A DNA stretch of 64,000 bases from Paraspadella gotoi. Lineage: Eukaryota; Chaetognatha. The notes below the pieces were generated by a model, which ran no database searches, had not been told where the DNA came from, and saw only the letters and a list, made by a program, of their open reading frames with translations. How positions within the stretch are numbered: the first letter of the stretch is position 1; every line of letters starts with the position of its first letter. This document shows positions 46,140 through 59,840 of the stretch, one piece after another. The position numbers and the translations under genes were made by a program. The stretch spans positions 14,146,179-14,210,178 of the forward strand of contig CM119270.1 in the NCBI GenBank assembly GCA_051294375.1, in the 5' to 3' direction.

Positions 46140-48452
46140 CCTTGCCTGTGGAGAAAAAGAGTCGCTCATTTTAATGTTGAAAAACGTGTCATCATTCGTT
46201 GGTCCCCATAGCATCTGCGTCTCGTGACGTCCGCCGTACCTATTTTCACTACTTAATATTTTAATTTGGTTTCTTTATCTTCTTTTGTCCCTAGTTTTCT
46301 TTTCTTTCCTTTCCTTTCCTTTCTTTTCTTTTCGTTTTCCTTTCCTGTCATTTCCTTTCCTTTCCTTTTTCCTTTTCCTTTTCCTTTCTTCCTTTTTTCC
46401 TTATTCCTTTCCTTTCCTTTCCTTTCCTTTCCTTTCCTTTCCTTTCCTTTTCCTTTCCTTTTTCCTTTCCTTTCCTTTCCTTTCCTTTCCTTTTCCTTTC
46501 CTTCTTTACTTTACTTTTACTTTACTTTACTTTACTTTACTTTACTTTACTTTACTTTCCCCTTTCCTTTCCCTTTTCCTTTTCCTTTTCCTTTTCCTTT
46601 TCTTTTTCCTTTCCTTTACCTTCCTTGCCTGGCCCCGACTTCTACTTCCCTTCCTTTCTTTTTAAAAATTACTTTTCCTTTCCTTCCCAACCTTTACCTA
46701 GTTTACACTCCTCATTTCCCGTTTTGCTTCACCTTAATTTTTTTTCCTTTTCCTTTTTTCCCCCTATTTATTCCACTCTATCGCTTTCATTTCCCTTTCT
46801 TTTCCATTTCCCTTCACCACGGCAAATGCTCCCCGTCCGAGTCCGATAAGATCTTCTGCCCGCGATTGAGTTCCGGAAATTCCCAGCTCGACATTCCGTT
46901 GTCGCCATAGACGTTGATGAACTTCATTGTCGCGCAGCCTTGGATCCAACCGATGGTCCAGAACTCGCCCAAACCCAGTCGCGGAACTTCCACCTTTATC
47001 AACGTTCGTGCGGAAAAGATTTAATGTGAAATAAAAAGGCGTTAATAATAATATTAAATAATATTAAATGTAATGGGAGAGTAAAACGGTTGATCATTTT
47101 ACCAGCGCTTTTGCTTTGAAGGACGGCGAAGTATACTTGACGAAAATGTTGGACGTTTCGTCCACGCTAACGATTTTTTCTTGTATATAAGCTTGGACCG
47201 ATACCTTGCGTGCCAGATTTGTAGAGGTACAGGTACACTGGTACAGCGTAGCAAATGATAAGTGTAAACTTACCTTAATTTTGCTTGGGTCCAAAGTTGG
47301 GCCTCTTTTGTTTTGATTGATGTTCAGTCGAGGAGATGGAATCTCTCGTTCATCGTTTTCGTCGTCGTCGTCGTTGTCGTCGTCGTCGTCTTCATCGTCG
47401 CAACTGTCGTCGTCTTTGTTATTGATGACCCTGAGTCAATATCGGAGAGATAACCTGTATTTTAGACACTTTCATTCTATGACTTGCTGTTTACATTTTA
47501 ATTCGCCCCGACAGAGCTGTCGTTGAGCCGTTTGGTCATAAGGTAAGCTAAGTAAAAAAAATAATAAATAAATTAAAAAAAAAAATTTATGGATAAGAAA
47601 GCACGAAATCTACGGGAGAAAATTACAATAATATCCAAATTGATTTTTTGACTTGAAGAGTTATCAATTAGAAAAAAAACAAACCGTACAGTAGATCAAA
47701 TAAAAAAAAAATAAATAATTTTAGATAGATCATTATAAAAAATTGTTTATACTAACAATAATATATCCATTTTAATAATCAATAAGTCAATCAACGAACA
47801 AATCTATAAGTGTACAAATCAATCAATCATTATAATTCATTAATAATAATCAAAATCGATCAATCAGGTAAGTTTGACGGGTTCGTGAGAAAACGATACA
47901 ACAAACTGGCGGAACAACGTAAAGAAACTTTCGATCACCTGGCGGAGATGCGCCTGCACCTGTTGAACTCGCGGAATCGAACGAGATCGCCCTCGATTCA
48001 GCTGGCCAATTGGTGGTACGACAACGTCACCATCATGATAGGTAAGGAAAACATTTATTAATTTATTAAACGAATACAAATATTAAAACCTAACCTTTTA
48101 TATATATTATCACTTGTTCGTCCAAAATCACATGACTTCATATCTCGTCAGACATCATGAGTCAACTTCACAACGACTTTGCTCGACTCATCCTCGGCCG
48201 AGTGCAGGAAGAACTCGACAACATCTTCCAAGGTGAGGTCGAAATTACTAAGTTATAAAATGTAAAGAAAAAAAAAGCGGCATACTTTTCCAGTTCACGT
48301 GATATTTTTTTCTATTTTCCTATTTAGCTTTGACGGTGAACATCATCCTCTTCGTCTCGATGATCATCTTTTGTCCCATCACCGTCACATTCGTTCACGT
48401 CCTCACTAGAGATCTTCACAACTACGCGCTCACCCTCGTCGAGCAGACGCAG
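42653..48452 (+). CDS. NIT sensor module of the guanylate cyclase (12 exons)
   Basis: After a polar, Pro/Gln-rich N-terminus, TM1 reads [20 protein letters not shown]. The NIT-like region follows: a helix with [20 protein letters not shown] (the QxERG-like signature of nitrate/nitrite-sensing domains), [34 protein letters not shown], and a second helical half with [18 protein letters not shown]2 is [19 protein letters not shown]. The NIT fold was defined from bacterial nitrate/nitrite receptors; ligand identity here is unknown. A 2.8 kb intron (45053-47867) splits the domain and hosts an antisense gene. Confidence 0.85.
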
Positions 48453-51400
48453 GTCAATAAAGAATAAAGAAACTAAAGATTAAATAAGTAGTAAGTAAAT
48501 AGCAATTAAATAAATTAAATTAATTAAATAAATCAAATGAATAACTTTAGAAACAATCTATAAGTCACTCAATTACCCATTCTATAAATCATTCAATCAA
48601 TCTATCCGACGTGACCACGCCTTCTTTTCAGGCATTAAATACAGAAAAAAAGAAAACGGATGGTCTTTTGTTCGAAATGCTTCCGCGCGCCGTCGCTCAG
48701 TCGCTGAAGGAAGGGAAACGGGTCGAGCCCGCCGCCTACGAGAGCGCCTCCATCTTGTTCGCGGGTACAAAGTGACGCGGCGTCTATTATGATACGGTGA
48801 TACAATTCACCAAACCCAAACCCTCTCAACTTTCCCAGATATCGTGGACTTTACCCGGCTGAGTTCGGAGTGCAGCCCGATGCAAGTCGTCGACATGCTC
48901 AACAACATCTACATGTGCTTCGACCTGCGGTTGCAGCAATACGACGTCTACAAAGTCGAGACCATCGGCGATGGCTACATGGTCGTTTCCGGTGGGCGAA
49001 GCGACTCCAAATTTTATTTGGAAATTCATAAGATTGCCTTTTTGTTTCGTTTCGTTTTGTTTCTTTTAGGCGTTCCCAAACCCAATGGAGATCGTCACGC
49101 CGGGGAAATTGCGACGTGAGTTTTTTCCCCATACATTTAAAAAACTATAATTAATTATCATTAATTTTTAAAGATAATTTATTCTTCTTCTCTTGACCCC
49201 GCTAAAACATAACCTTTCTTTTTTCCATTGCTTCTTTTTTTTTCAGAACTGCGCTCGACCTTCGGGAACACATTCAACGCGTTAAAGTTCCCCATCTCCC
49301 GACGAAGAGTCTACAAATAAGAGTCGGAATCAACACCGGTCTATATTTAGAATATTTATTAATGATATATAATAATCACAATCAACTTCAATCTCGATAC
49401 AACAAACAGGCCCGGTTGTCGCTGGCGTCGTCGGAATCAAAATGCCTCGATATTGTTTGTTCGGTGACGCAGTCAACACGGCGGCGAGGATGGAGAGTCA
49501 CAGTCTGCCCAATCGGTCGGTGATAAATGTTATTATAAATGGCATTTATAACATTGATATTTTCTCTTACACTCATCTCAAAATTATAATTAAACGATCC
49601 CAGAATTTTTATCTTGACGAAAACACTGCTTGATAAAGGTTATTTAACCTTTCTGCTTCAAACTAACCTGTAAAATCGTTATTTAACCTTTTTTGGTTCA
49701 AACTAACCTGTAAAATCGTTATTTAACCTTTTTTGCTTCAAACTAACCTGTAAAATCGTTATTTAACCTTTTTTGCTTCAAACTGACCTGTAAAATCGTT
49801 ATTTAACTTTTTTGCTTCAAACTAACCCGTAAAATCGTTGCAGCATTCAGATTTCCGAGGCAACTTTTCACGCGCTGGAAAAACTGGGCGGATACATCAC
49901 CGAGCTGCGCGGGGAAATCGAGATCAAGGGTAGGGGCGACATGATCACCTACTGGCTGAAGGTAAGGTTTATACATTGCGTTCACGGTTAGCTGTTGCTT
50001 TATTTCGATTAATAATTATCGTACATAAATTAACTGTCACTCTCAGGGAAAGACTTTTCACGTGAGCAGCTTTAATAATCCTCACTCGGCTCCGATAGAG
50101 GAAGAGACTCCCCTCATGTTTCCGCAACTCAAACCGCAAAGTTAGTTGACGACATTTTAAAACATTTTAAAACAAAATAAATTTAAATATAACGAGATAC
50201 TTTGGAATATACCACCTTTTGCGGAACAGTAGGTACTTTCAGTCGTCCTACTGTGAAGTAATATAGACTTTCTTAAATATTAAAGAACAATGCTAAGACT
50301 ACTCGAAGAATAAAGTGTGGAAGTAGATTGCCGCGACTTGTTCACCGTTCCGTTGAACACAAGGTCCGGAACTTCGGATCGGGCAGTAGTTCGTCACTAC
50401 AGGTGGGTTAGACGCCCCGTCCCGCTTTTACTTGTGTAAAACAGCAAGGCGTGAACCCAAGTCCTATGACTTGGGAGGAACTCGCGCAACCTCCGTCGCC
50501 ATATGAAATATTAGCCTTACAAACGTAACATTTTCAATGAGTGAAAAAATCCAATCGTCACTGTAAGATTCTTTCTCTTTCTTTCTCAGAGAACAAGAAC
50601 ATCAAACCCAGAGTCAACCAAGAGGATCGTCCGCTTATGTTTCCCCAACTCATGCAGTCGGCCAGTGAGTATCGTCTTTTAGATATATTTTAATATTTCC
50701 CTTGTGGCGGTATATTCACACCGCCTCACGTCCACCATCCGTCAGCCAAATCCATTGGCTCAGAGGGGGAACACACCATCCCAGGCGTAGTGTTCCATCC
50801 ACAGTCCTAATGACTTCCCTCTGCGTTGGCAAAGCGAGACCGTCCTAGGGTAACCGCGCCAGTGACTGGAGGCGTCACTGAGGGTCGGAAGCCCCCAAAG
50901 CCAACAGTGAGATGCCCCATCCCAATGGGCATCACAGGCAACCCGGCTGTTGCCATACCCTCTCCCTTTTATAATACGAATATTTTCAGTAAATACGTAG
51001 ATTTAAAATTTATTTATTGATTGATTTATTTTTTAAAATTTAGTTTAATAGAGTAGAACATTGAACAAGTACTTTTTCAATTTCCATAAATAAAAATATC
51101 TTCACGACCAAAAAGACCTAAACGAACGAACAAACGGACGAACAAACGAACAAACAAACAAACAAACAAACAAATTCTTTGTTTTTTTTTTCCGCATTAT
51201 TCGTTTCCTTACGTTGCGCACCATCCTCCTTCAAGCCGACTTGTATCACAACGAAGGAGCCCCGGGTCAGATTCCGCCCCAGCCGCATCACCCATCGCAT
51301 CCGGTGCCCCCGACCCAGGCTCACCCCGGCTACTTCCCTCCTCCCGCCGCGGTTCATCAAGGTGGGAGGTCGTTCGGTGAGTAATCGGTAAATGACTTGG

Positions 51401-51583
51401 GGCTCGTTGGCAGTTGGTTAATATGTCACTGGTCGCTGGTCAGCCATTCGCGGTTTTTTAAAAAAAAATTACGTTTCACGTGACAGTTATCGCGTTTGCT
51501 TCCCGATTACAGAAGGCGTGTCGGTGATAACCAAATCTGGAGCGGTGCAAGGAATCCGTAACGCTATCGCTTCCTTGACCTGA
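42653..51583 (+). CDS. NIT-domain membrane guanylate cyclase
   Basis: Twenty-two exons, all with GT-AG boundaries and continuous phases, give 801 residues: 42653-42688, 42836-42976, 43145-43213, 43337-43429, 43511-43615, 43800-43891, 44111-44255, 44534-44668, 44872-45052, 47868-48041, 48152-48232, 48328-48452, 48632-48764, 48839-48991, 49070-49115, 49247-49338, 49410-49515, 49844-49961, 50047-50140, 50590-50664, 51236-51376, 51513-51583. Architecture: cytosolic Pro-rich N-terminus, TM1 (about 114-133), extracellular NIT sensor, TM2 (about 418-443), signalling helix, class III cyclase domain (about 500-660), Pro/His-rich tail. Catalytic residues are those of a guanylate, not adenylate, cyclase. 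NIT-GCs in the annelid Platynereis act in nitric-oxide signalling in ciliary photoreceptors. The true start could lie further upstream. Confidence 0.92.
45302..47430 (-). CDS. FAM78: FAM78 family protein, nested antisense in a cyclase intron
   Basis: Eight minus-strand exons have continuous phases: 47430-47274 (uncertain), 47204-47103, 46993-46818, 46239-46146, 45975-45899, 45836-45794, 45718-45602, 45478-45302 (stop TAA at 45304-45302). Diagnostic FAM78 blocks are [71 protein letters not shown] and [20 protein letters not shown]. The family's molecular function is not established. The first listed exon encodes an Asp-rich stretch not typical of FAM78 and has no start codon, so the N-terminus is incomplete. 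The 46145-45976 intron uses a GC donor. An AATAAA on the minus strand (45085-45090) puts the 3' end close to cyclase exon 9. All exons lie within cyclase intron 9. Confidence 0.9.
46031..46137. repeat. (GA)n microsatellite with adjoining (GT)n
   Basis: About 100 bp of nearly pure GA, preceded by GTGTGTTGTGTG (about 45996-46032), lies inside the FAM78 GC-AG intron. On the FAM78 strand this gives a long pyrimidine tract before the acceptor at 45976. Confidence 0.9.
46290..46630. repeat. (CCTTT)n / (CTTTA)n pyrimidine repeat
   Basis: About 340 bp of degenerate CCTTT, CCTTTT and CTTTA pentamers lie in a FAM78 intron (46240-46817). On the FAM78 strand it is a poly-purine tract. A 200-residue Phe/Pro/Leu open frame on the plus strand is an artefact of this repeat. 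Confidence 0.9.
47522..47867. other. AT-rich part of cyclase intron 9, upstream of FAM78
   Basis: Mostly A/T homopolymer and ATCAATCAATCA-like sequence with no exon recognised on either strand. A short minus-strand frame beginning [10 protein letters not shown] near 47540 might hold the missing FAM78 start, but no donor supports it. Confidence 0.4.
48632..49961 (+). CDS. Class III cyclase catalytic domain (six exons)
   Basis: The exons encode a coiled signalling helix ([20 protein letters not shown]) and then the catalytic core. D504 and D548 (ADIVDF, TIGDGYM) are the metal-binding aspartates. E544 (KVETIGDG) and C616 ([10 protein letters not shown]) are the guanine-specifying pair of guanylate cyclases, where adenylate cyclases have Lys and Asp. 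N623 and R627 (NTAARM) supply transition-state contacts. All key residues are present on one chain, so it should act as a homodimer. The domain ends near [11 protein letters not shown]. Confidence 0.93.
49641..49843 (+). repeat. Five-unit 40-bp minisatellite abutting a cyclase exon
   Basis: Units of ATTTAACCTTTTTTGCTTCA plus AACTAACCTGTAAAATCGTT repeat at 49641, 49681, 49721, 49761 and 49801, with few differences. The last unit runs straight into GCAG, the acceptor of the catalytic exon at 49844, so its pyrimidine tract and likely branch point come from repeat sequence. Confidence 0.85.
50047..51583 (+). CDS. C-terminal tail of the guanylate cyclase with duplicated PLMFPQL motif
   Basis: Four exons follow the cyclase core. 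Exon 50047-50140 ends with [14 protein letters not shown] and exon 50590-50664 with [14 protein letters not shown], an apparent exon-scale duplication. Exon 51236-51376 is Pro/His-rich; a weaker donor at 51361 would shorten it by five codons in the same phase. Exon 51513-51583 ends the protein at TGA 51581-51583. A polyadenylation signal AATAAA lies at 51911. Confidence 0.8.
50222..50512 (-). repeat. tRNA-derived SINE candidate in a cyclase intron
   Basis: On the minus strand a tRNA-like head carries TTGCGCGAGTT (A-box-like, about 50481-50492) and GGTTCACGCC (B box, 50457-50448) at the proper spacing, followed by a body towards 50222. The CCTCCCAAGTC...GGGTTC pattern is shared in outline with the SINE candidate at 35541. 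Confidence 0.45.
50703..50975. repeat. GC-rich block, probable dispersed repeat
   Basis: A sharply bounded GC-rich segment (TGGCGGTATATTCACACC to GCTGTTGCCATACCC) lies in AT-rich intronic DNA. It contains short inverted pieces (AGTGACTGGAGGCGTCACT) and no supported exon. Its edges and composition suggest an inserted repeat; the family is unknown. Confidence 0.35.
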
Positions 51584-53420
<1,837 letters not shown>

Positions 53421-54899
53421 TCAGTTTCCTTCTCTCCCTTCGATCGCCGCCACTCCTCTCGTCAGCGCAGCAGCGCTTTCCTTCCCGTCTGCACCGAGCA
53501 GCCCATGCGCAGCCGGCGAGGCGCACTTGAAGGGACAAAAGGCGCAGCCCGTCAAGGATTCGAACCCGGGACCCAAGACGGCCGCAGCCGTGGCCGCCGT
53601 GGCCGCCGTGTTCTTGTTCTCTCCCACGCAGCCCAAGGAGAACGGAGCAGCGGATGCCGCCGCCGCCAGTAGCCCCTGCGGCGGCGAAAGCGCCACCGCG
53701 TCGAAAGGCGCGGCTGCGGCGCCAGCCGGCGCTCCCGGCGGCGTCATCGGCGGATAGAGATGGTTGAGTTTGGCGGGGAAGCCGAAAGGCGGCGGCAGCG
53801 GCGGCGGCGTCGATTTGGCGGCGTTGATGGCTCGGACGTTGGAAGCGGCGGCGAGGTGCGCCGACAACGCCGCCAGATAGGACGACTGCGAGGCGGCGGC
53901 GGGGTAGCGATGATGCGGCGGCTGCTGTTGCTGCTGCTGGTAATGATGGTACAGCGCCGCCGTTGGAGAATCTAGTCGTAAATTGGCAATGGGAGAAAAG
54001 GCGGACTTGGCGCCAAACGAGAAGGCGGCGTTGGAAGCGGAGGCGACGGCGTTGTGAGGAGAGGCGCCGTGAGAGCCGGGTTGTTGAGGCGCGCAGTTTC
54101 CGGGAGGTGAGGGTAGACCGACGTCGAGATTCTGTGAATTGTGAGAAAATAATTAAAATTTGGATTTGAATAGTAGATACTTTTTTTTATTAACTTTGAT
54201 ATTTTCAAACTATTGTAGTTTAAAACTTTAAATATATATATATATAAATAATAATCACGATTTTTAAATTAGTATTAGATTTAATTTTGAATCGAGGGAA
54301 TTTACCAGACGGACTGATATAGAGATCGATTTAGGGACAAACAAACATATAGACATTAGTCAAGCAGACCCCACTGTACCTGTCCTCTTGTTGAACGCCA
54401 TTCTCCAGTTCCGGCCATCGATGTCGTCGCCGACGTCGTCATCGCCGTCGTCGTCGTCATCGTCGTTGTCTTCCAACTTCCGGCGGCCAACGCCTCGATC
54501 GCCGTCACGACGTCGCCGCCAAAGTCGTCGAGTATCGATTCCAGCGCCGCCGACTGCAAATGAGGGAAGAGGCGACTCAGCAGATCCAGAGGGCGACGCC
54601 TGGCGGGGTCGGCCCGGCTCGGCGGCGGCTGGCGCGGCGACGGTCGCGCCCTCTTCGCTTCGCGCGGCAGTGTCAGGTTCTTGGGTTCGTCCAACGGAGA
54701 CGACGTCGCCAAGGAACGGGACGTCTCGTCGTCGTTGTTGTTGTCGTCGTTGTCGTCGAAGCGGCGATCGTCGTCGTTTTTCGTCGTCGTCGTTGTTGTT
54801 GTTGTCTTTTCAGCCTCCGTCGGTGAAGGGGATGAGTCTACGGAGAGAGAATTAGAGTCTGTGGATCTGGGACGATTGTTCGCTTCGTCGTCGTCTTCA

Positions 54900-54930
<31 letters not shown>

Positions 54931-55119
54931 CCCGTCGCGATCGCGTCGCTACTTCCTCGGGTTTTAGGGATTCCGCGACGCCGTGGTCTCCGGCGGCGGC
55001 GCTATCGGCGCCGTTTCTCTCGGCGGCGTCGACGCGATCTTTCAGCGCCAAATCGACCGGAAGTTCGAGACGCATCGGGTAGTCGGCGTCGTTGTCGACG
55101 TCGGCGAAGGGAGATGGCG
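53421..55119 (-). CDS. DMRTA: DMRT-A type (doublesex/mab-3 related) protein, C-terminal two exons
   Basis: Minus-strand exons 55119-54380 and 54131-53421 join in phase 0 and end at a stop at 53421-53423. The first contains RRPLDLLSRLFPHLQSAALE followed by SILDDFGGDVVTAIEAL, a clear DMA domain, the CUE-like module of DMRTA/Dmrt93B-type transcription factors. Asp/Asn runs and Thr runs flank it. The second exon is Ala/Pro/Gln-rich with GCAFCPFK near the end, resembling the DMRTA C-terminal region. DMRT proteins bind DNA through an N-terminal zinc-binding DM domain; that exon is not visible up to 64000, so it lies in a gap or beyond the window. The first exon starts after a CCAG acceptor with two bases of a split codon. 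Which DMRTA paralogue it is cannot be decided. Confidence 0.88.
54380..55119 (-). CDS. DMRTA: DMRT exon with DMA domain
   Basis: The exon opens with PSPFADVDNDADYPMRLELP, then runs of Asp/Glu, Thr and Asn, and a basic REAKRARPSPRQ segment. The DMA domain follows about 60 residues before the donor CAG|GTACAG. Acidic runs from GAC/GAT codons are unusually long for the family. Confidence 0.87.
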
Positions 55120-57899
<2,780 letters not shown>

Positions 57900-57900
<1 letters not shown>

Positions 57901-58023
57901 GGGATAAGAGGGATTGGACGGCCAAGAGAGAGAGAGAGGAGAGAGAGAGACGAGAGAGAGAGAGAGAGAGAGAAGAGAGAGAGAAGAGAAGAGAGAGAGA
58001 GAGAGAGAGAGACGAGAGAGAAT

Positions 58024-58059
<36 letters not shown>

Positions 58060-58544
58060 GAGAGAAATACTGTTGTTCATCTGTCTATTTCCGTCGAGAG
58101 AGAATGATTTCTTGTTGGCCGCCCCGCTGCGCCGCCGAGCGGGTGAATAATGGTTCGAGAGGGGGAGGAGGAGGAAAGAAAGAGGATAGGAGGGAAGGAA
58201 AGAGAGGGAGGAACGCGAAGTATTTAGAGGAAGAAGTGGGAGAAAGGGGAAGAAGTTTAAAGTAGGAGGAGGTAAAGTATTAAATTGAATTTGTAGTTTT
58301 TTTGTAAGAAAACAAATAAGGAACTTATGATGTAAAAAAATAAACAAAACAAAAATAGAGCAGAGATTGTAAGGAATAAAAATAGAAAATAGGAAACTTA
58401 TAAAAGGAAAAGTGTTGTTTCATGTAAACATCATATAGTAAGGAACAAAAGAACCCCTTCCAAAAAGCGATAGAGATAGAGAGAAATGGTGTGAAGAATC
58501 TGTGTGTGTGAGAGAGAGAGAGAGAGGAAGAGAGAGAGAGAGAG

Positions 58545-58596
<52 letters not shown>

Positions 58597-59840
58597 ACAT
58601 TTGGACAAGAAGGACACAAAAAGTTGGATCGGAAGAAAGAAAATATTTGTTATTGTTATGTCCTCAATCGAGATGCAAAATGGGCGAGCGGAGAATGTTT
58701 TGGCCGAAAAAGAAGAAAAGAGAAAAAAGAGTTGGCATAAAATGTGACGAGAAAAAGAGATTTCTTTTTTTTTCTTTTAGAAAGAAAAAAAAGTCTTTTG
58801 TTTTCGATCTTTTGTCTCAAGAATTTTTTTTCTCGTGGGTGAGGAATTAATTAGAGAATTGGAAAAAGAAAAGTTTCAAAAGTTTCGAAAAAAATATTCG
58901 CTNNNNNNNNNNNNNNNNNNNNNNNNNGAGAGAAATACTGTTGTTCATCTGTTCATTTCCGTCGAGAGAGAATGATTCTTGTTGGGCCGCCCGCTGCGCC
59001 GCCGAGCGGGAAATAATGGTTCGGGAGGGGGAGGAGGAGGAAGAGAAGAGGAGGAGGAGGGGAGGAGAAGAGAGGGAGGAACGCGAAGTATTTAGAGGAA
59101 AAGTGGAAAGGGGAAGAATTTAAAGTAGGAGGTGAGGTAAAGTATTAAAATTGAATTTGTAGTTTTTTTGTAAGAAAACAAATAAGGAACTTATGATGTA
59201 AAAAATAAACAAAACAAAAATAGAGCAGAGATTGTAAGGATTAAAATAGAAAATAGGAAACTTATAAAAAGGAAAAGGTTGTTTCATGTAAACATCATAN
59301 NNNNNNNNNNNNNNNNNNNNNNNNNNNNNNNNNNNNNNNNNNNNNNNNNNNNNNNNNNNNNNNNNNNNNNNNNNNNNNNNNNNNNNNNNNNNNNNNNNNN
59401 NNNNNNNNNNNNNNNNNNNNNNNNNNNNNNNNNNNNNNNNNNNNNNNNNNNNNNNNNNNNNNNNNNNNNNNNNNNNNNNNNNNGAGAGAGAGAGAGAGAG
59501 AGAGAGAGACATTTGGACAAGAAGGACACAAAAAGTTGGATCGGAGAAAGAAATATTTGTTATTTGTTATTGTCCTCAATCGAGATGCAAATGGGAGCGG
59601 AGATGTTTTGGCCGAAAAAGAAGAAAAGAAAAAAAGAGTTGGATAAAATGTGACGAGAAAAAGAGATTTCTTTTTTTTTCTTTTAGAAAGAAAAAAAAGT
59701 CTTTTGTTTTCAATCTTTTTGTCTCAAGAATTTTTTTTCTCGTGGGTGAGAATTAATAGAGAAATTGGAAAAAGAAAAGTTTCAAAGTTTCGAAAAAATA
59801 TTCGCTTTTGTTTTCGTCATTAATTATTCATTTAAAAAAA
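57900..59840. repeat. Two-copy tandem duplication of about 0.87 kb with gaps
   Basis: A unit starting GAGAGAAATACTGTTGTTCA at about 58062 recurs at about 58927. The copies are collinear to about 58900 and 59810, sharing the GCCGAGCGGG block, ATGATGTAAAAAA, the (GA)n array, CATTTGGACAAGAAGGACAC and TTCGAAAAAATATTCGCT. Gaps lie at 58903-58927 and 59300-59483. Copy 2 differs mainly by single-base deletions in homopolymers, which suggests an unpolished or haplotype-derived duplicate. Confidence 0.8.

Noticed and set aside
46266-46910. 214-residue plus-strand open frame rich in Phe, Leu and Pro
   Set aside because: It is a translation of the CCTTT pentamer repeat inside a FAM78 intron; no domain and no codon constraint.
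49641-49843. Regular 40-bp repeats that look like a CRISPR array
   Set aside because: The repeats are contiguous with no unique spacers, in a eukaryotic intron; it is a minisatellite.
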